Source: Paenibacillus melissococcoides
GTDB lineage: Bacteria > Bacillota > Bacilli > Paenibacillales > Paenibacillaceae
DNA length: 64,000 bases
Assembly (NCBI GenBank): GCA_944800085.1
Contig: CALYLO010000002.1
Span: 310,001 to 374,000 of the forward strand
Direction of reading: 5' to 3'
The notes beneath the pieces are model-generated. The model saw nothing but the letters and a program-made list of their open reading frames with translations, did not search any database and had not been told where the DNA came from. This document shows, piece by piece, positions 18,526-28,130 of the stretch. Position numbers and translations under genes: made by a program. The stretch's first letter is position 1. Each line of letters starts with the position of its first letter.

Positions 18526-18769
18526 ACCACGGCCTTCAACAGTGGAATGGCCCCTATGCCGGAGCGGCCCTCGTGAATAACCGCCCATGTCATAAACCTG
18601 AGAATTGTGAGGGAAGAAGGGATACCGGAATGGTATTCCGGGTAACGATGCCTCCGCAGCAGTGCGTTATCGTGGCCAATGACCAGGGGGGGGGCGATGC
18701 GGCCAGCTCCAGGGTCGCCGCTTATGTCGCGGAGCATCAGTTCGAGGTGAGCGCGGCCGGCCGGGAGCT

Positions 18770-18995
18770 TCGCCGAGCAGTTCGCGCTGCTGTTCCGCGA
18801 TTATTTGCGGGTGCATCCGGAAGAGGCGGCCCGCTATGGAACGGTGAAGCGCCAGTTATCTTCTTTGCGCAAGCAGGACAGAACACGTTACGTCGAGCGA
18901 AGGAGCCCTGGATATGGGAGATGATGAGAAGGGCGAGTCGATGGAGCCAAGGATACAGGATGGAGATCGGGCAAGACGGACGCGTGAAAGGTTAG
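18770..18995 (+). pseudogene. GrpB/UPF0157 family remnant (C-terminal part)
   Basis: One frame reads EQFALLFRDYLRVHPEEAAR, then YGTVKRQLSSLRKQDRTRYV. After a one-base slip near 18897 another frame reads KEPWIWEMMRRASRWSQGYR. Joined, these are the C-terminal half of the GrpB/UPF0157 nucleotidyltransferase-like family. The 5' part (18573-18769) does not match and appears rearranged. It is non-functional as it stands. Confidence 0.65.
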
Positions 18996-19098
18996 TGATA
19001 GCCCGAGAAAAAAGAGAACACTTGTACGCATATTCATTTTGAAGTAGGATAAATATATAAAAATACAAGTTACCGCAGTTCTGTTGAAACAGGAGAAG

Positions 19099-19134
19099 AC
19101 CCACCCTAAGCCAAGCGCCGGAAGGTGGGTTTTG
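19099..19134 (+). terminator. Rho-independent terminator
   Basis: ACCCACC (19099-19105) pairs with GGTGGGT (19124-19130), followed by TTTTGTG. It lies after the GrpB remnant and before the VOC gene. Confidence 0.7.
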
Positions 19135-19166
19135 TGTTAGCGCGGTAAAAAGAGCAGGAGGCTTAC

Positions 19167-19553
19167 ATGCTGCATCATGTCGAGTTTAACGTATCTGATT
19201 TGGAACGATCCATCGCGTTTTGGGGATGGCTGCTGAAGGAGCTGGGATATGAAGAATTCCAGAGATGGGCGGAAGGCATCAGCTGGAAGCAGGGAGACAC
19301 CTATCTCGTATTCGTGCAGACGGAAGCCCGATTTCTTGATCTTCCATACCATCGCAAGCGCACCGGCCTGAACCATATCGCTTTTCACGCGGAATCGAAG
19401 GCGCGGGTTGACGAGCTGCGCATCAAGCTGGAGGAGAGAGGCATCCCTATGTTGTATGCGGACAGATATCCGTATGCCGGGGGCAGCGGTCATTATGCCG
19501 TGTTTTTCGAGGATCCGGATCGGATGAAGGTGGAGATCGTCGCTCGCCGGTAG
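19167..19553 (+). CDS. VOC-family (glyoxalase/bleomycin-resistance-like) protein
   Basis: 128 residues, GGAG before the ATG. It shows the vicinal-oxygen-chelate fold pattern: MLHHVEFNVSDLERSIAFW at the start, GLNHIAFHAESKARVDEL in the middle and HYAVFFEDPDRMKVEIV at the end, supplying His4, His72 and Glu124 as candidate metal ligands. Such proteins act as metalloenzymes or drug-binding resistance factors. Neighbours give no clue to the substrate. Confidence 0.88.
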   Translation: MLHHVEFNVSDLERSIAFWGWLLKELGYEEFQRWAEGISWKQGDTYLVFVQTEARFLDLPYHRKRTGLNHIAFHAESKARVDELRIKLEERGIPMLYADRYPYAGGSGHYAVFFEDPDRMKVEIVARR

Positions 19554-19585
19554 CGTGGTACATAGACCCGGTTGAATTCATCTCA

Positions 19586-19614
19586 GGGATGTGCGGAATG
19601 CGCATCCTTTTGTT
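19586..19614 (+). terminator. Terminator of the VOC gene
   Basis: GGATGTGC (19587-19594) pairs with GCGCATCC (19600-19607), with one G-U pair, followed by TTTTGTT. It lies 33 bases after the VOC stop. Confidence 0.7.
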
Positions 19615-19920
19615 CATGTGTAGACATCGGATTGGCATTCATTCAAGAATGCCGGACCGATACGCAGCGAGACCGGGGATGATATAGCGCAATAGGATGA
19701 GAGAGAATCGATGATCAATGGGAGGCTCCTTATGGAAATACGAAAAAATGATAGCGAAGCTGGAGGAGAAAGGATCTGAATGAGATGTTTATATATCTTT
19801 AACCCCCTTGCTTCGCTTCTATGTTACGATGTAGCAGATCAACATACACATTTATCCAAAAATGTGTAAAGCGGATGGCTGCATGCAAGATAGTGATGCA
19901 GCTCGTAAAGGGAGGCGAAT
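19615..19920. other. Intergenic stretch, no gene seen
   Basis: The 306 bases contain short open stretches only. A 16-codon in-frame scrap near 19732 (MEIRKNDSEAGGERI) looks like debris. The AT-rich part near 19790-19870 is probably the promoter of the following HD-domain remnant. Confidence 0.5.
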
Positions 19921-20422
19921 ATGAATCCGGTTTATGCGGATCTAAGGGTCGAAGCGTTGTCAGGCGATTTGCGCGCAGATGTTTATCGCTTTTTGGTCAG
20001 AAACGGGTGTCCCCGGACGGCGGAGCACTGCATGAGGGTGGGGGAAGAAGCGCGCCGTCTGGCGGAGCGATTCGGGTTGGATTCACAGGCCGCGGAATAC
20101 GCCGGTTATCTCCTATCCCAACAATGTCAGAGTGCCCCTATCTCGTTCCCTTGGCATTGAAGTGCTGCCGGAAGAAGAGGCCTTTCCGATGATTGTTCAT
20201 CAGAAGCTGTCGCGGCAGATGACCCGGGATCGGTTCCATGTAACCGAACAAGACATATTGGATGCGGTTGACTGCCATACGACGCTTCGCAAGCAGGCCA
20301 CGATGATAGACAAGGTGTGGGAGCGGCGGGACACGCTGAAGGTGCTCCATCCTTGGCTGCGCGATGCTTATTATGAGCTGGCGGGCGTAACGAAGGAAGA
20401 ATCAATGCCGAACCGTCAATAA
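19921..20422 (+). pseudogene. HD-domain phosphohydrolase (YqeK-like) pseudogene
   Basis: From the ATG at 19921 (GGAGG upstream) the protein reads as an HD hydrolase (VRNGCPRTAEHCMRVGEEAR, RFGLDSQAAEYAGYL) and then loses frame exactly where the catalytic HD dyad should be. The correct sequence resumes in another frame from about 20135 (SRSLGIEVLPEEEAFPMIVH, VDCHTTLRKQATMIDKV). It then jumps straight to WERRDTLKVLHPWLRDAYYE, losing about 40 residues that normally hold a downstream metal ligand. At least one frameshift and two small deletions have inactivated it. Confidence 0.85.
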
Positions 20423-20586
20423 GACTCAGATGAACCGAGAGATTCAGGAATCGGAAGAGGTGACTGCGTAGTATCGGGATACCGGTATCCTGTCTGTTCC
20501 GCCTTCAACCGAAGCGGCGGCGATCGCGGGGGGTAACGAGTCAGGGGACGCGGTTCAACGGCTTCACGCTGCGGCCGGGTGGAGGC

Positions 20587-20790
20587 ATGTCCGGGAACGG
20601 GAATCCGGCGCAGTTGATTCTGTGCCTCCTTGTCCCGCTGTATGCCGTAGTCCTGGCGATGCTTGGGAGCGGTTCGCACCGGTTCTTCGCATGCGGGCTT
20701 CGGCGAGTTCACAATCAGGCCGTTATTCTTCTTATGCTTATCCTATTCGGAGTGGCGCTTCTGGTGATGGAGTGGCTGTATGAGATGTGA
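20587..20790 (+). CDS. Possible small membrane protein
   Basis: 67 residues with two predicted membrane segments (LILCLLVPLYAVVLAML; AVILLMLILFGVALLVMEWL) separated by a basic loop. The GGAGG sits too close to the ATG (one base), so translation is doubtful. It matches no family known to me and lies between two pseudogenes, so it may itself be a fragment. Confidence 0.35.
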   Translation: MSGNGNPAQLILCLLVPLYAVVLAMLGSGSHRFFACGLRRVHNQAVILLMLILFGVALLVMEWLYEM

Positions 20791-20810
20791 CGAACGGAGG
20801 GCAGGTTAGG

Positions 20811-21363
20811 ATGAAGCATGTGCTCGTCATCGGCGGCTCCGGCATGCTGGCGTGGCGCAGACATCCCTCTGGCTGGCGGAACAAGGAGCCCAAGTCTCGG
20901 TTATCGGGACGGATACGGGCAAATTATCCCATCTTCAGCAGCAGAATCGGCTCGTCCACCCGGTATCCGTCGATTATACGGATGATGCTCCCTGGAGGAG
21001 CGGCTGGGTGAGATCATCCGCCGGGCTCCCGTCGAGACGGCAGTCGCCTGGGTGCATTGGCAAGCGGCTCCGCGGGCAATGCGGATCGTGATGAACAAGC
21101 TGGACGGACAATCGATATCGCGGTGGAGACATTTTCACATTCTCGGAAGCAGTGCAAATTTGGTTGAAGTGGAAAATGCTGTGGACATTTCTCCCAAATG
21201 CGAGTGCCATCAGGTTCAACTTGGATTTGTTGTCGAGCAGTCCCGTACCCGCTGGTTGACCCACTCCGAGATTGCCGGAGGCGTTATCGAGGCGATGAAG
21301 CGGAATCAGTCCGTCTATACTGTGGGGACGATGCACCCGCCCGAGCTCAGGCCAAGTACGTAA
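20811..21363 (+). pseudogene. Short-chain dehydrogenase-like pseudogene
   Basis: The start MKHVLVIGGSGMLA is a normal Rossmann motif with a ribosome site. Frame is lost after 14 codons and the sequence continues in a second frame (TSLWLAEQGAQVSVIGTDTG, QQQNRLVHPVSVDYTDD). It then passes through another change (EERLGEIIRRAPVETAVAWV) and ends in a third frame with RIVMNKLDGQSISRWRHFHI and LGFVVEQSRTRWLTHSEIAG. At least two or three indels inactivate an NAD(P)-binding protein of about 185 residues. Confidence 0.8.
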
Positions 21364-21386
21364 CCTGGTCAGAAAGGATGATCCGA

Positions 21387-21932
21387 ATGCCGCATATCGC
21401 AGGAGAGCGCATAATTTTAAGAGAGTATCGAATGGAAGATTTACCGTATATGCGGGAGTGGGTCAATGACCCGGAGATTACGGATACGTTGAGCGATATC
21501 TTTACCTATCCGCAGACGCTGCATGACACCGAGTCCTTTCTGAAAATGATGATCGAGGGAAGCAGCCGCAGCAAAGGCTTCATTATCGCCGACAAGGAGT
21601 CGCTTGAATATATCGGACAGATCGATCTGCATCGGCTCGATTGGAAAAACCGCTGCGCCGTACTGGGCATCGTCATTGGCCGCAAGTCGCATCTTGGCAA
21701 AGGGTATGGCAAGGAAGCGATCGCCTTGATCAAACGGTTCGCCTTCGACACGCTGAATCTGAACCGGTTGGAGCTGGAAGTGTTCGAATTCAATGAGCGC
21801 GGACTTCGTTGTTATCAGGGGAGCGGCTTCAAGGAAGAAGGCCGGCTGCGGCAGAAGCTGTATCGCGAAGGCAAGTATTGGGACATTATTCAGATGAGCA
21901 TTCTGCAGAGCGAATATGTAAGCGAGGCGTGA
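21387..21932 (+). CDS. GNAT-family N-acetyltransferase
   Basis: 181 residues from the ATG at 21387 (AAAGGA upstream). It has the RimJ/RimL-like layout: GERIILREYRMEDLPYMREW at the start, the acetyl-CoA loop as IGRKSHLGKGYGKEAIALIK near residue 94, and NLNRLELEVFEFNERGLRCY, then GSGFKEEGRLRQKLYREGKY. It is probably an acetyltransferase for a protein N-terminus, antibiotic or small metabolite. The target is unknown. Confidence 0.9.
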   Translation: MPHIAGERIILREYRMEDLPYMREWVNDPEITDTLSDIFTYPQTLHDTESFLKMMIEGSSRSKGFIIADKESLEYIGQIDLHRLDWKNRCAVLGIVIGRKSHLGKGYGKEAIALIKRFAFDTLNLNRLELEVFEFNERGLRCYQGSGFKEEGRLRQKLYREGKYWDIIQMSILQSEYVSEA

Positions 21933-22026
21933 CCCATTTGAGCAAATTTAAAAAAAGGGAAAACCATTTTGCTTCGCCGGGAATCTAACAGAGGGGATGG
22001 TTTTGCCTCTTCCGGAGGATACAGGG

Positions 22027-22839
22027 ATGAATGCCGTACATCCGTCAGAGAAGGTGATACAAGCCATTGAGCAGTCGGAAATCGATTATATGACCGATCG
22101 GATGAATGCGATCCGGGAACGTCCGGGCAATCCGGAAGGCGTGGAGGTGGCACAGTTCGGGCATGCGGTCTGCTTCTACAGCAGGACGATGCCATGGCCT
22201 TCCTTCAATACGGTCAAAGGACTGCGGAACAGCGATATTGAGCATATAGATGACATAATCCGCTTCTACCGGGAGCGGGATCGGACACCTCAGTTCGAAG
22301 TCGTGCCCGGACTTGCCGATCGGCAGGTGCTCCGGTCGCTGGCAGAGCGGGGGTTGTATCCGTCGGGCAGCCATACGTCCTTGTATGCGCAGCCTGCTGC
22401 CGCCGCTTGGGAGCCTGGGCCGGAAACGGTGCGGATTGAAGAGATAGGGGCTTCGGAATTCGATGCATACGCGATGATTCATTGCCGGGGGACGGGGTTG
22501 CCGGATGACGGAATCCCGCATGTCGCGGCCAACAACCGCGTGCTGCATCAGCGATCGGGCTGGAGCTTTTATATGGCCTATTGCGAGGAACGGCCGGCGG
22601 CTGTCGGCGTCATGCATGTGAAGGGAGATATCGCTTCCTTCACGTTCGCGGCCACGCTTCCCGAATATCGGCGGCGAGGCTTGCAGCTGAGTCTGCTGCG
22701 CTGCAGGCTTGTCGAGGCAGCACGCCGCAAATGCAGCCTGGCCGTGGGCCAATGCGCCTTCCTGTCAGGCAGCCACCGGAATATGGAGCGGGCCGGCATG
22801 CGGATCGGGTATGTGCGCTCGACTTGGACCGGGCTGTGA
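22027..22839 (+). CDS. GNAT-family acetyltransferase
   Basis: 270 residues from the ATG at 22027, with GGAGG eight bases upstream. The C-terminal half contains the GNAT core (AVGVMHVKGDIASFTFAATL, then PEYRRRGLQLSLLRCRLVEA, where RRRG is the acetyl-CoA pyrophosphate loop). The N-terminal half is a degenerate GNAT-like domain. It belongs to a two-domain family common in Paenibacillus with no assigned substrate. Confidence 0.85.
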   Translation: MNAVHPSEKVIQAIEQSEIDYMTDRMNAIRERPGNPEGVEVAQFGHAVCFYSRTMPWPSFNTVKGLRNSDIEHIDDIIRFYRERDRTPQFEVVPGLADRQVLRSLAERGLYPSGSHTSLYAQPAAAAWEPGPETVRIEEIGASEFDAYAMIHCRGTGLPDDGIPHVAANNRVLHQRSGWSFYMAYCEERPAAVGVMHVKGDIASFTFAATLPEYRRRGLQLSLLRCRLVEAARRKCSLAVGQCAFLSGSHRNMERAGMRIGYVRSTWTGL

Positions 22840-22935
22840 GCGCTGGAACGACGACGGCCGCCTGGCGGACATCTCTTGGACAACGGAGCGGGACCGGGCA
22901 AGTATGCTCGCGCCTGCGAAAGAGGAGGAGTCCCC

Positions 22936-23484
22936 GTGTTGGAGCAGCGTCTGGTTCAATATTTGGAAGAACATGAGGAATTGTTGGCCGACTTGCGGAT
23001 CGTCAGGGACCTCCACCTGCCGCAATGCTATATAGCCGCCGGGTATATTCGCAATTATATCTGGGATCGGCGGCATGGATTCGAGTACCGGGCGCGGCAT
23101 CAGGATATCGATGTCGTCTACTATGACCCGGAGGATCTGTCGGAGCAGCGGGACGTTGCGCTGGAGCTGGAACTGAGAAGACAGACGGGCAACGAAAAGT
23201 GGTCGGTCAAAAACCAGGCCAGAATGCATATTCGCAATGGCGTGGCGCCATACGCGTCCACCTTCGATGCGCTCAGCCGATGGCCGGAGACGGCCACGGC
23301 GGTAGGCGCGCGTCTGAATGGGGAGGCGCGGATAGAAGTGATTCATCCGCACGGCTTGGAGGATTTGTTCCAGTTGATCGTCAGGCGAAGCCCGGCATTT
23401 CCCGATTCCGCCTATTATATGGCGCGGGTCAACGCCAAGCAATGGCGGGGGCAATGGCCGCTGCTGACGATTATTGAAGCATAG
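22936..23484 (+). CDS. Nucleotidyltransferase-like protein (PF06042 type)
   Basis: 182 residues from the GTG at 22936, selected for the GGAGGAG five bases upstream. The motifs LPQCYIAAGYIRNYIWDRRH and HQDIDVVYYDPEDLSEQRDV are the signature of a small family of nucleotidyltransferase-fold proteins, with Asp-x-Asp in QDIDVV as the likely metal site. The biochemical function is unknown. Confidence 0.85.
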   Translation: MLEQRLVQYLEEHEELLADLRIVRDLHLPQCYIAAGYIRNYIWDRRHGFEYRARHQDIDVVYYDPEDLSEQRDVALELELRRQTGNEKWSVKNQARMHIRNGVAPYASTFDALSRWPETATAVGARLNGEARIEVIHPHGLEDLFQLIVRRSPAFPDSAYYMARVNAKQWRGQWPLLTIIEA

Positions 23485-23649
23485 AAGACAGAGCCGGAGA
23501 GGCTGGGTTCATGCCTTTCTTGCATTAGGGCACTTGATCGATAATTTGACCAAAAATGAAAATATTTTTAAAAAGAAAGAAACATTTACCTCAGTAACCG
23601 CGTTACACATTTCAGAGATTTGAAATGACACCCAATGGAGGATGAAGTT

Positions 23650-26600
23650 GTGAAAAGGATACTATCCGGACTGATTGCATTTGCCTTGTTGTTTACATTT
23701 GCCATTCAAGCGCAAGTGCAGGCGGCCCCGCAAATCAGTGTGTATATCAATGGATCCAAGCTGGTGACGGATCAACCGCCAATGATGATTCGAGGGCGGA
23801 CGATGCTGCCGCTGCGGGCCATCTTCGAGGCGTTGGATGCTAGGGTAGGATGGAATCAGAGAACGAAGACCGTGACCGCGACCAAGGCGGGCACGACCGT
23901 TGTCCTCAAGATCGGTTCCAGGGTAGCTACGATCAATGATTCGAACGTGACTCTGGACGTTCCCGCCCAGACGATCCGGGGAAGAACGATGGTTCCGGTG
24001 CGCTTCGTCAGCGAAGCGATGGGCGAGCAAGTGCTGTGGAATTCCAGAACGCAGACCGTAACGATTAATACGACGGATCGTGATTGGGACGATTATCCGA
24101 GCGACCGGGTCTATCAGGCAACGAATGTAAATGCTAAAGTAACCGGCCAAGCGGGTAACGGCAGCGACCTGACCGTCAGCTTCACGCGGGCGTCCCAGGA
24201 ATCGAATATCGATCATTATCGCGTTCTCGTCGTCAAGGCTTCGGATTCATCGTCCTTTACGCTGGCGCGGGCTCGTCTGGTATCGGACAATAACTACACG
24301 GTCGTAGATACGTATGGCCGAAATCCTTCTCTTTCGCTCAATTCCTGGACCCGCGACGTGAACGGAGATGTTCTCCGGGCGAACCAATCCTACGTCGTGT
24401 ATGTGTTGACGGTGGGCAAACGCAGCCAGGATGTATTATCCCGGCCTTCGCAGACCGTGACGCTGACAGGCGATTCAGCCTATGCGGCCACGAATGTGCA
24501 GGCGCGTGACGTTGCCGATTATGGCGATGGAAGAGATATGTCCGTGAGCTTCACACGGGCTTCCGATGAGAGCAATATCGCCAACTATCGCGTCATGGTC
24601 GTGAAGTCGAAGGATGCGCATCGCTTCGATCTGAATGCAGCGAATGAGGTATCCAGCTCCAATTATACGACGGTATACAAATCCGGCACGACCCTGTCGA
24701 CGACACTCAGCTCATCGTCCCGGGATACGTCCGGAGACAGAATTCGCAACGGCGTGCCTTATACGGTGTTCGTCTTGTCCGTAAGCAATCATTTGAATCG
24801 TCATTCCAATCAGCTCTCTTCGTCCACGGCGACGATTACGCTGGGCACCACCGTTGGCGCGCCAGTCATTACGAGCGTGGCGGATGTGAGCAACTACGGC
24901 GACGGCCGCGACCTGCAGGTATCGTTCACGAGATCTTCCGATGAGTCGAAGGTGAGCCACTATCGCATATTCGTCGTGCCGAACCGGGACTACACCCGCT
25001 TCGATCTGACCGAAGCGAACAAATTGTCTTCCAGCCGCTATTATCAAGTATCGAAGACCGGATACAATATCACGACGACCTTGTCTTCGAGCTTGACGGA
25101 TGTCAACGGCTCTTATATTCGCAACAATGAGACCTACCGGGTATTCGTCATGGCGGTGTCGAATGCCGGGTACAGCTCTAACAATGTGCTGAGTGGCGCG
25201 TCCTCGTCGATTACGCTGTCTCATAATTCCATCGCCAATGCAGTCACGAATGTGCAAGTTAGCGATGTCAGCGACTATAATGACGGCCGCGACATGCGAA
25301 TCACGTTCAACAAGGCTTCCGACGAGTCGTTGATTGATCACTATCGCGTCATGGTCGTGAAGACATCCAATGCGGACCGGTTCACTGTGTCGGATGCGAA
25401 CAATGTATCGAGCTCGTACTACACGAGAGTGAACAAGACGGGGCGCGATCTGAGCTTGACGCTCTCCTCCCGCGCAAGAGATGCGGACGGCTCATATATT
25501 CGGAACGGTGTGAGCTATCGCGTGTTTGTCCTGTCGGTAGGCAGAGGCAGCTATTCCAATGCGTTGTCTTACGCTTCCAGCGCCATTACGCTGTCCAGCA
25601 ATTCGGCCGTGTATGCCGCGACCAATGTTCAGGCTTACGATATCAATGATTACGGCGATGGCCGCGACCTGCGGGTAACGTTCAACCGCGCGGCGGATGA
25701 GTCGAATATCAGCCACTACCGCGTCATGGTCGTGAAGTCGTCCGATGCGGGGCGCTTCACGGTAGGGGATGCGAACAATGTATCCAGCTATAATTACACA
25801 TATGTGAGCCGCAATGGCACCAACCAGAGCGTGACGCTCTCGTCCGGCGCGAGAGATGTCGACGGGTCGCTGATTCGGAACGGCATCAGCTACCGCGTGT
25901 TCGTCCTGTCTGTCGGCTCGGGCAGTTATTCCAATACGTTGTCCAGCTATTCGAACATCATCACGTTGAGCAATAACTCGACGGTGTATCCGGCTACCAA
26001 CGTCATGGCAAGCGACGTCAACGATTATAACGACGGCCGCGATATGCGAGTCAGCTTCAACCGGGCGGTGGATGAAGCGAACATCTCGCATTACCGGATC
26101 ATGGTCGTGAAATCGGCTGATGCAAGCCGCTTCGACTTGTATCGTGCCAACAACGTATCCAGCTACAACTATACGTATGTAAGCAAGACAGGCCGAAATA
26201 TTGATCAGATTCTGTCCTCCTCGGCGCGGGACGTTGATGGAGCGGCGATTCGAAATGGCGTCGGCTACAAGGTATTTGTCTTGTCCGTCAGCAACAACAG
26301 CAATAACGCCAATATGTTATCCGGTGCTTCTCCGGAAATCGTGCTGACAAGCAACTCGTCGGTCTCTGCGGTGTCGAACGTAACGGCCAACGTAACAGGC
26401 AATAGCGGCACGGCGCGCGATATCGAGGTGAGCTTCACCGCGCCGTCCAATGATTATGGCGTGCTGGAATACCGCGTGATGGCCGTGAAGTCGGATCAGA
26501 GCTTTGGGTTGGCGGATGCCAACAATACGCCATATTACACGTATGCGGCGAAGGAGGGCGGCACGATTCGCCTGTCTCTGCCAGATAACGCACGCGACGT

Positions 26601-27078
26601 GAGAGGAGAGGCGATCACAAGCGGCAGCGCTTATCGCTTCTATGTTCTCACCGTAGCCGACAGCCGGGTCAGCTCGGCCAATGCGCTCTCTGATCCATCC
26701 CGCGAGGTGGTCTTGTCGGCTCAATACGTATCTCCGGCGACGAACGTAACGGCGGAGATGAATGGAAGCGACCTGCGGGTCTACTTCAGCAAGCCGACGA
26801 ATGAGAGAGGCGTTGCATACTATGCCGTGATGGCGGTGCCTTCCAACAGGGCAGGCAGCTTTACGCTGGATGAGGCTAATTGGGCAGGAGCAAACAGCTC
26901 TAAAGCCATATCTCCTTCAGGAGAAGGCATGGTTACGCTGAACTCCTACGATAAAGACGCCTATGGCAATCCTCTTGCCAATGGGGAAACATATATTATC
27001 TACGTCCTCACCGTTTCGGACGGCCGTGCGGTAAACGTGCTGTCCGCTCCATCCCAGGGCGTCGTGGCACAGTTCTAA
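23650..27078 (+). CDS. Secreted stalk-domain protein with eight tandem modules
   Basis: 1,142 residues from the GTG at 23650 (GGAGGAT upstream). A signal peptide (MKRILSGLIAFALLFTFAIQ...) is followed by a copper-amine-oxidase-N-like stalk domain (about 28-140) with the pairs GRTMLPLRAIFEALDA and GRTMVPVRFVSEAMGE. Eight tandem modules of about 120 residues follow, each beginning with a [ASP]ATNV-like strand and DLxVSFTRASxESNIxxYRV, and ending with a VFVLSV strand. They look like fibronectin-III-type beta sandwiches. Modules 2-6 are closest to each other; 7 and 8 have diverged. No catalytic domain is seen, so it is probably a cell-envelope adhesin or scaffold. The central repeats could recombine. 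Confidence 0.9.
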   Translation: MKRILSGLIAFALLFTFAIQAQVQAAPQISVYINGSKLVTDQPPMMIRGRTMLPLRAIFEALDARVGWNQRTKTVTATKAGTTVVLKIGSRVATINDSNVTLDVPAQTIRGRTMVPVRFVSEAMGEQVLWNSRTQTVTINTTDRDWDDYPSDRVYQATNVNAKVTGQAGNGSDLTVSFTRASQESNIDHYRVLVVKASDSSSFTLARARLVSDNNYTVVDTYGRNPSLSLNSWTRDVNGDVLRANQSYVVYVLTVGKRSQDVLSRPSQTVTLTGDSAYAATNVQARDVADYGDGRDMSVSFTRASDESNIANYRVMVVKSKDAHRFDLNAANEVSSSNYTTVYKSGTTLSTTLSSSSRDTSGDRIRNGVPYTVFVLSVSNHLNRHSNQLSSSTATITLGTTVGAPVITSVADVSNYGDGRDLQVSFTRSSDESKVSHYRIFVVPNRDYTRFDLTEANKLSSSRYYQVSKTGYNITTTLSSSLTDVNGSYIRNNETYRVFVMAVSNAGYSSNNVLSGASSSITLSHNSIANAVTNVQVSDVSDYNDGRDMRITFNKASDESLIDHYRVMVVKTSNADRFTVSDANNVSSSYYTRVNKTGRDLSLTLSSRARDADGSYIRNGVSYRVFVLSVGRGSYSNALSYASSAITLSSNSAVYAATNVQAYDINDYGDGRDLRVTFNRAADESNISHYRVMVVKSSDAGRFTVGDANNVSSYNYTYVSRNGTNQSVTLSSGARDVDGSLIRNGISYRVFVLSVGSGSYSNTLSSYSNIITLSNNSTVYPATNVMASDVNDYNDGRDMRVSFNRAVDEANISHYRIMVVKSADASRFDLYRANNVSSYNYTYVSKTGRNIDQILSSSARDVDGAAIRNGVGYKVFVLSVSNNSNNANMLSGASPEIVLTSNSSVSAVSNVTANVTGNSGTARDIEVSFTAPSNDYGVLEYRVMAVKSDQSFGLADANNTPYYTYAAKEGGTIRLSLPDNARDVRGEAITSGSAYRFYVLTVADSRVSSANALSDPSREVVLSAQYVSPATNVTAEMNGSDLRVYFSKPTNERGVAYYAVMAVPSNRAGSFTLDEANWAGANSSKAISPSGEGMVTLNSYDKDAYGNPLANGETYIIYVLTVSDGRAVNVLSAPSQGVVAQF

Positions 27079-27136
27079 GCGTCCCAGGCAGGGTGCGGCG
27101 CAAAACAATCCTGCTATCGAACGGAAGCAGGAATCA

Positions 27137-27510
27137 AGGGGGTTGTCCCAAAAGTAGTATTTCACTACAGTGAGACAGCCCCCCCTGATTCTCAAAGCTC
27201 GACTCGCCGAAAACTGCAAAACGGCAGCTTTCCTTTAAGGCGTGTACTCCGTTACAGGGAATCCTGCAAAACGGCATCAATTTCTGACTATCCAATCGAT
27301 AAAAGACAAAAATCGATAAACATCATGTAAATTTTGCAGGAATTTCATCAAATAGCGGCTGAAAGAGCAGAAATTGATGCATCCACGCAGCATTTCACTG
27401 CTTCATCCATCTTCCACCAGTTGCGCCGCCGTTTTTCCCGGATCCACATTCTCTGTTACCTCGTCATCTCCATCATTTTGCAGTGCCTGTGAGACACCCC
27501 CTTTTTTTGT
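27137..27510 (+). repeat. Intergenic repeat family, copy A
   Basis: It begins with a terminator-like hairpin (GGGGGTTGTCCCA ... TGAGACAGCCCCCC, 27137-27186). It continues with CTCGACTCGCCGAAAACTGC, CTCCGTTACAGGGAATCCTG, TTTTGCAGGAATTTCATCAA and GCGGCTGAAA, and ends near GTGAGACACCCCC. The same ordered motifs occur at 35928-36192 (opposite strand) and 37233-37614. It follows the repeat-protein gene and may terminate it. No convincing coding sequence lies inside. Confidence 0.8.
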
Positions 27511-27638
27511 TGATCAAAAAAAGCAGAACCGATTCCCTTTCAGGCTGTTGGATGTTTGACGGCCTTAGGGTGCGGTTAAGAACACAGTAAGCCGGCCGGA
27601 CCCCCACCGAATACAGAGAAAATGAAGGAGGAATCGAC

Positions 27639-28008
27639 ATGAACAAGCAGACGAAGGTGTACACGGTCAATACGGGAAAGGAGGCCGAAGCGAAGATTCA
27701 GGATCTGGCCAATCTGGGTTATAACCGAGACCATCTGGACGTGCTGGCCCATGACAAGAAGCGGATGGAGAATATCGCCGAACAAGCGGCTGCCTCTGAG
27801 ATCGGCGTGGCCGAAGAAGGCGTCTTCACCGCGTTCTGTTCCGCTCCCATGGCGACGAGCTGCGCGCCAAAATGAGGTCTATGGGCGTCTCGCACCAGCA
27901 TGAACAAGAGCTGGACAAAGGCAAGATCGTCATTTTCGCTGGAGCGGGAATCCTTATGACGGCGACCGCTACGATCCGGACATCATCTATTATCCGCCTT
28001 TTGTATAA
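27639..28008 (+). pseudogene. General stress protein 17M-like (YflT-type) pseudogene
   Basis: The start (GGAGG then MNKQTKVYTVNTGKEAEAKI) and DLANLGYNRDHLDVLAHDKK are characteristic of the YflT/heat-induced stress protein family. The frame breaks near 27830; the continuation FRSHGDELRAKMRSMGVSHQ is in another frame, and NPYDGDRYDPDIIYYPPFV in a third, ending at 28008. Compared with an intact family member, a few codons are also missing. It is non-functional. Confidence 0.8.
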
Positions 28009-28130
28009 GGTTTCGGCCAAGCCGGAATTTGCCTTCGGCGGCAGGGAGAAGGCGGAAGCAGCAAAAGCCGACGCGGGTCGGCTTTTGTGCTTGAAAGCAA
28101 TATCGTGTTGAAGCAGGAAGGGAAAGCGTA

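Noticed and set aside
27374..27785. Short frames inside and after repeat copy A
   Set aside because: They are contained in the repeat or antisense to the YflT-like remnant and have no support of their own.
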